DNA of 64,000 nucleotides from Gordionus sp. m RMFG-2023 (Eukaryota > Nematomorpha > Gordioida > Chordodea > Parachordodidae): positions 18,639,366 through 18,703,365 of the forward strand of contig NC_088777.1 in NCBI RefSeq assembly GCF_954871325.1, in the 5' to 3' direction. Below the pieces are notes generated by a model. The model was not told the DNA's origin. It searched no databases and worked only from the letters and a program-made list of their open reading frames with translations. Both the position numbers and the translations under genes were made by a program. Below are positions 58,781-64,000 of the stretch, one piece after another (position 1 is the first letter of the stretch; every line of letters starts with the position of its first letter).

Positions 58781-60828
58781 TTGTTGCCAGCTGACCAGGA
58801 TCGGAAGATTTGGAGTGATTCGGTTTTAAAGGTAAAAAAAATTTTTTGTATATATATTATATGATAAATTTTGACAACGCATAAGTACTAACCACTATAC
58901 AGGAGTAGGTGAGATTAAGGGGTGAGTTAAGAGTCTATACTTATATATTTAGCTTACAAAGGTAAAGATAGAAAGTATGTAATGGGTATTAGGCAAGAAT
59001 ATGGAAATAAGATCAGGAATTTAAGACAGTAATATTTGGTATATTATCTTATGTCTAGATGTATATGGTACCTCCAATTTTGATTATTATTTGATATGCC
59101 TTAAGACTCATTGAATGGTGTTATAGGTATTCCGTCATAGGAAGATAAAAGACCTCATGATCAGCAGGACAGAAAGGATTGCTAAATATTTGAAATTTAG
59201 GAAAATATATATGGAAATAGACTTTTGTAATAAAGTGTATATTATAATTATGCATTTTGGGTTTTTAAAGGGATGGACATGTGTGGGATCATTTATTATT
59301 ATTTAATGTTAATATATTGTATTTGTAATTTAGTTTCAATTAAGGTTGATGTGTTATTAAGGGATATTTATTATTAATGATAATATTGTATGTGTAATTT
59401 AGTTTCAATAAAGGTTGATATATTATTAAGTGATCTATTGAGGGGAAGTTATTGTTGTTTATTTTGAAGTAATTAACCATTTCAATGAAATAGGATGTAA
59501 TGTAAATTATACATATGATATATTTAATTATGAATGATAATTTAAAGGAATTGAAGTATAATGAAGTCAGAATAATATCTATAATGTTAGATGTGGATAG
59601 TTATTTTGATTTAGTGTCTGCATTTGATATATATATAAATTGGGTAGGAATTTATATGATATATTAGATGATGGGAAATATTTTTTTTTAAATTATGAAG
59701 TCTTTATATTTAATATATATATTTTTTTTTAAATTATAAATTTTTATAAAGAGTTTTATTTGCAATTATTATATTATTTTTATGGTATGCAATGATGTGA
59801 AGGGAAAATATTTTTACAGATAAGGTTAGCCCATGTTGAGGGGTATGCCTTGAGGTGAAAATATTATTTAGTTTGCATACTGGGGAAAGTTTTTTTGGTG
59901 TAAATTTTTTTTTTGTAAATTTATGCTGCATATTACATTTATATCTTTGTAATAATTTTATAGCACATCACTATTTACTATTTATTTATGAACATTTTTT
60001 TTAAAGAAAAGACTCAAATTATTTTATATTGTGAGCCCATTATATTCTCAATGTTTGTTACTTTGCATTCTACATTTTTGTGAATTTAGCTAATTGTGAT
60101 GACAGAGTTAGGTAGAAATGGTATATTTTTCTTAGGATACTGAGTAATTCCTAGATGGAAAATATTGTATTTTCTACATATTATATATTTGTTCCTTCAT
60201 ATAAAATATTAAATGTATTTATATACATAAGTATTGTAATTTTTTTTAAAATCTTTGTTCGGCAAAGTTTCGCAATTATTTTTAATACCTAAAGATGGAT
60301 TTTTCTATTCATTTTAGGAAATATTTACAGAAATGTAGCTTTGTTTTTTTTCACAAGACCGAAGGAAAATTACATGTGTTGAAATTGCATTTCACACATA
60401 GACCATGTTTTCACATTACATTATTATATGTAAAATCATTATTTCTTAATTACCATGAATCATACCCAAATAATGTGTATTATAGCTCATATTTCCCAAA
60501 TGTCTTAAAATGAATGAATTATTATGTTTTGCTGATATTACATTGTCCATATTAATTTTCCATAGATTATAAATGCAGATACCCCAATGTACATGTCCTT
60601 ATCGATAATATGTGTTTTCGCGATTATATATTGAAAGGTATCGGCGATATTATATTATAAATCATCATAAGGGAAGACGATTCGACAAATTCCCTGAACG
60701 TCTTCAAGGCGTCCCGATACAAATCAGAGAGGTGATTCGTTACAATTCAAAGTCGATACAATTCAAAGGGGCGATTCGATACAACACAACTACAGAGAGA
60801 GGGACGCTGGGCTTGTGAAGGGTGGGCG

Positions 60829-61156
60829 TGTTGTAACTGTTGAAAAAAAGAAGAAATAAATTTAATATAATACATCAAATGTCAGTTATTTTCTGACAGG
60901 GGAATTAAGTTTTCCTTGGGGGAAGAAGAAGAGGAGATGATGACATGGGGTTTTATTGTTAGGAAAAAGCCCTTAGTTGGAAGATTTGGAGATATTGGAT
61001 TAATGGTAGAAGATGTCAGCTGGGGACCTTTGGGGAATGAAGAATTGGATAATTATGCTTTATTATATGTATATTTTTCTTAATGGATAGATATTAGATT
61101 GTTGTTTTATAATGAATAAATTTGGGTCGTCTTATTATGAAATATGGTTTGTTTTA
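60829..61156 (+). repeat. Right LTR of the non-coding LTR element
   Basis: 328 bp, nearly identical to the left LTR, preceded by the purine-rich tract and followed by the repeated host sequence gtttt. Confidence 0.88.
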
Positions 61157-61184
61157 GTTTTTTTTTCTAAAAAATCTTTATATT

Positions 61185-61222
61185 ATTTTTTTTAAACCTC
61201 CCACTCCCCCTGTTACGCCATT
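61185..61222. mobile_element. Lone hAT-like terminus
   Basis: cctcccactccccctgttacgccattgg; read inward ccaatggcgtaacagggggagt, close to the CAGTGGCGTAACTAGGG type end. The partner is missing. It lies close to the right border of the LTR element. Confidence 0.45.
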
Positions 61223-61229
61223 GGTTGTT

Positions 61230-63148
61230 ACAAATAAATGTTATAAATTTTATTTAAATTAATCGATAGTAAATATAACAAATTTAAAATTTATTCGGGT
61301 ATCTATCACCAATGTGAGATATACCATATATGTCTATAAAGTTCAGCCTATATGTTTAGTTGTCAATATTTATATAAATTACCCATAATATTGCATGAAT
61401 TATGCTTAATATTACCTAAATTATGATCAATATTACCTAATGTAGTCATTTACCAATTATAAATTTTGCTATAGATCAAAATGTACAATTTTTTTTAAAT
61501 CAAACCCGGTGCACAAACTGTTGCCCGAAAAAAAATTAGTTGCACAAGTTGCCTTATCTGTTTTCTCTACAATAGTGGCGATTTTTTTCAAATTTATAAA
61601 GCACGAACAAATCATTGATTTTTCAGCTTGTAATAATTTATTTGGTGCTGAAAAATCTGATTTTGGCGGAAATATATTCCAAGATGCATATATCTACCCT
61701 CTAAACTTCAGATCGTTTTGAAAGATATTTCACATATTGACTAAGGCGACTACTATATTTTTTTATATACAATTGAAGTATATTTTACTTTCATTATGGC
61801 CTAAGTAAATGAAATAAATTTAAGAAGCAAAAACAATCTTTCCATATTAACTTATATTGTTGACACTATTAACTAGAACCACACGTGACAGCTTATAAAT
61901 CACTACTCCTTTTTTCATTTTACCAATATTTACATACGAGCAGATAACTCGTCAAGAATAACGGGAATCAGAATTTTCGCCTTTATTTGATGATAAATAA
62001 ATAATAAATTAGCCTATCTTATGATGTGTGAATAGGAAATTTACCTTTATTTTAATGATGGATTCCAAAATTTTCATTATTTACATAAAATAATTATATA
62101 TTTTCACAATATCTGAAAAGAGGTTTTTATATGTACAATAAAAAGTATTTTCATATATTTATATTTGTAATTTAAGACCTAAAAATTAAATCTTGCTAGA
62201 TAAAGATTTTATATCAATTAATATGATATATATCTCCGTAGTAATTTCTTATTGTCCAAATCAAATCTATATATGTATTTTTTTTTTATTTGGCAAGTCA
62301 TTCTTATCAAATTTAATATTGCTATTTAGTCGAGCCATTTTTATCAAAATTAATAGTTATTTTGTCAAGTCATTTTATCAAAATTAATATTATTCTTTTG
62401 TTAAGTCATCTATATAAAAATTAATATTGTTATTTTAGTGAGCCAGCATTATCGTAAAAGTTTGGATATTTATTTTTGAAGGAAATTATTAATAAATATA
62501 TATTTATTGCGCAAATTAAAAAGATATAAAAGCCTAGGAAAAAAGCTAAAATGATGAATTTATTTTTTGTTTTCGCGGTTTATATATTAAACGTTTTTAT
62601 ATTATTTTATTCTGTTTAATTGTGAATTATATTTAGAGATTAATAAAACAAATTAAAGTGAACGAATTGTGTGTAAATTATAAAAGGGGACAATTCCTCT
62701 CCCTTTCGGCTATTATTATAGTATGCAACCGCTAATCTCTCCATATCAATAAAGAAAAAAATTACGATTCAAAAATCAATTAAATCTGGTGTCTTTTCCC
62801 CCGATTCAAATTATAATATGCAGTGGTTATTAATTAGTATAAATGTTAGTTTAATGCTCCAATCTGTAAACAGTTCAAAAAAAAAAAATTATTAACAAAA
62901 TATGAGAATTTATATAAAAGCCTCTACCAAATATATTTTTTTTCTGATATAAAAATTAGTTTCCTAATATCTAAATATGCTGCACCTGTGGTTAAAGTTT
63001 TATTTCATTCTTAAATATGTGGAAGTGAGTTTACGGATAAGTTTTTATTTTTATATGCAAGTGGTAATTTTGCATAAAAGAAACGCAAAAAAATATTATT
63101 TTTAAAATACAATTAAAAATCGTTTATGGATTTTTTTAATAAATTTTT
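61230..63148. other. AT-rich intergenic DNA
   Basis: No gene supported. Repeated phrases such as (aat)attacctaaattatg and tcaagtcatt(t)ttatcaaa(a)ttaatat (62290-62450, about four loose copies) point to small local duplications. Confidence 0.5.
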
Positions 63149-63325
63149 TTAAATGGTTTCAAATTCTTGTTCCACTTTGTTACATCTTTGAGCTTTAGTA
63201 TCGCAAGCATAACCATAAGGGCAACAATGTATTTTATCGGGGCAGCATAGAGCTTTATCATAAGGACAACATCCATATCTCGCATACCTATTGGTATCAG
63301 CCTGTTTGTGGTCTTTCTTGAAAGT
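63149..63325 (-). CDS. GRN: Granulin-module protein, last exon
   Basis: Granulins are secreted, cysteine-rich growth-factor-like or lysosomal modules. The minus-strand frame ends at TAA (63149-63151) and reads GCCPYDKALCCPDKIHCCPY followed by GYACDTKAQRC, the last eight cysteines of the twelve-cysteine granulin fold (human GCCPF..VCCEDHIHCCPAGFTC). The first four cysteines are not in this exon, so an upstream exon must exist; I found none before base 64000. Exon start is ambiguous: acceptors ctag (exon from 63325) or acag (exon from 63301). It may be a single-module granulin, the end of progranulin or a granulin tail of another protein. Confidence 0.82.
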   Translation of the reverse strand, partial: TFKKDHKQADTNRYARYGCCPYDKALCCPDKIHCCPYGYACDTKAQRCNKVEQEFETI

Positions 63326-63626
63326 CTAGATGTGTTGTATATTATAATTTAATTTTATATTTGGTTAGGTAATTTAATGAAAAGAATGAAAGAAAACTAA
63401 AATATCTTCATTGAATCAAACGAAAATAATCTAACGTAGGCTAATTTATATAATAGATATTATTAAGCAATTAATCTTACTTTATTCTAAAATGACTGTC
63501 CTTAAAGTATTAGCCGCCCGAAAAACACACTAAAGGACCTTTAAACGTAGAATATATTACCCTGATCTTTTTTAAATTATAATTATTATACGTCGACCCT
63601 TTTTTCACTTTTCGTTCTACCCTTAG

Positions 63627-63718
63627 GCAATGTCTACTCAAAGTTAGCCGTAGAGACCCTGACAGTAAAAAATGCGAAAGCCCCAAAAAATTTGCCAGAA
63701 GAAGTTGTTACACCAGTG
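63627..63718 (+). CDS. Candidate internal exon, unknown product
   Basis: A pyrimidine-rich acceptor (ttttcgttctacccttag) is followed by a 92-bp open stretch ending at gtg|gtttga. It reads NVYSKLAVETLTVKNAKAPK and then NLPEEVVTPV, 30 codons, phase 2 at the left and 0 at the right. Base use is far less AT-biased than its surroundings. No partner exons were identified; I do not recognise the protein. It lies on the opposite strand upstream of the granulin exon. Confidence 0.35.
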
Positions 63719-64000
63719 GTTTGAATGAAATTAATACTAATAATTTTTTTCTTGATTTATTATTTTACATTTGTTAAAAAATAAATAAAAGATTTAAAAA
63801 GTTAAAAAACGATTGATAAATGTTAAAATTTATGGACATAAAAAAGTAGGAGCTAAAAATTTAATCTTTTTTGGCATGAGTCGGTGACCCGGTTGTTATT
63901 TATTTATCAGGCCCTTGCTTTGTCCTAACTCCGGTAATTAGCGTCTTATTTTATTAAAAGAAGACCTAGTCCTGATTTAAAATAAAATGTGCCCAAGCCA
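63719..64000. other. Right edge of window, nothing firm
   Basis: A less AT-rich patch (63870-63950, with gagtcggtgacccggttg and ccttgctttgtcctaactccgg) may be an exon or repeat cut by the window edge. No frame could be supported. Confidence 0.3.

Larger units (their letters stand above)
58453..61156 (+). mobile_element. Non-autonomous LTR retroelement (TRIM/LARD-like), looks structurally whole but non-coding
   Basis: Two direct repeats of exactly 328 bp, 58453-58780 and 60829-61156, both from TGTTGTAACTG to ATATGGTTTGTTTTA, enclose 2048 bp. The host flanks are gtttt on each side (58448-58452, 61157-61161), a likely 5-bp target duplication, though of low complexity. A purine-rich tract (tgtgaagggtgggcg) stands just before the right LTR, as expected, so the plus strand is the sense strand. 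No gag or pol coding is visible. The LTRs show about five mismatches, roughly 1.5 per cent, so the insertion is young. Relation to the Gypsy-type fossil is unknown. Confidence 0.88.

Noticed and set aside
60295-60818. Two open frames of about 70 codons inside the LTR element
   Set aside because: No gag, pol or other family signs; composition follows the surrounding non-coding DNA.

Overview
The window is AT-rich animal DNA (roughly three quarters A+T) from a nuclear chromosome. The evidence is a spliced SWI/SNF ATPase gene with GT-AG introns, a clarin-like four-span membrane gene, LYRM1, PTRH2, a granulin exon, and many eukaryotic transposons (hAT, piggyBac, pogo/Tigger-like, LTR elements). 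Two small genes carry introns of only 31 and 40 bp, while the large gene has introns up to about 1.9 kb. Such a mix is known from flatworms and some other reduced or AT-rich invertebrates, but I cannot name the organism from sequence alone.

Bases 1-23131 (+): the 3' part of a Brahma/BRG1 (SMARCA2/4) gene. I could place 23 exons whose phases all agree, giving 1332 residues in one frame: HSA, BRK, the Snf2 ATPase (both lobes), SnAC, an AT-hook and a bromodomain. The N-terminus with the QLQ region lies before base 1. Its introns hold a hAT element with a perfect 8-bp target duplication, a hAT-like MITE with internal repeats, a decayed piggyBac and a 0.9-kb near-palindromic foldback element.

Bases 23132-40466: no host gene seen. 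There are an inverted-repeat pair enclosing a second piggyBac, a broken zinc-finger repeat gene, a minisatellite, a badly broken Ty3/Gypsy-type retroelement fossil interrupted by a hAT element, another gag-like fragment and a small hAT MITE.

Bases 40467-42252: a compact gene pair. A clarin gene (-) and LYRM1 (+) are divergent, with 165 bp between their start codons. A possible further exon follows.

Bases 42900-46440: an AB-dimeric satellite of about 301 bp per dimer with 'ctacgcgcccc' at the head of each half, flanked by G/C homopolymer tracts. Bases 46500-54500 are mostly gene-free, with a 2.1-kb pogo/Tigger-like element and several lone hAT ends.

Bases 54562-55240: PTRH2 (+) with a 40-bp intron. 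Bases 56445-61161: a hAT element with a perfect 8-bp duplication, and a young non-coding LTR element with two 328-bp LTRs. Bases 61160-64000: AT-rich DNA, then a granulin-module exon (-) and an unidentified candidate exon (+).

The host genes serve separate jobs (chromatin remodelling, membrane, mitochondrial LYR protein, peptidyl-tRNA hydrolase, granulin); nothing suggests one shared pathway. I found no clearly new multi-gene system. The most unusual features are the foldback hairpin, the AB satellite, the tiny introns and the splice-site choices in the Brahma gene.
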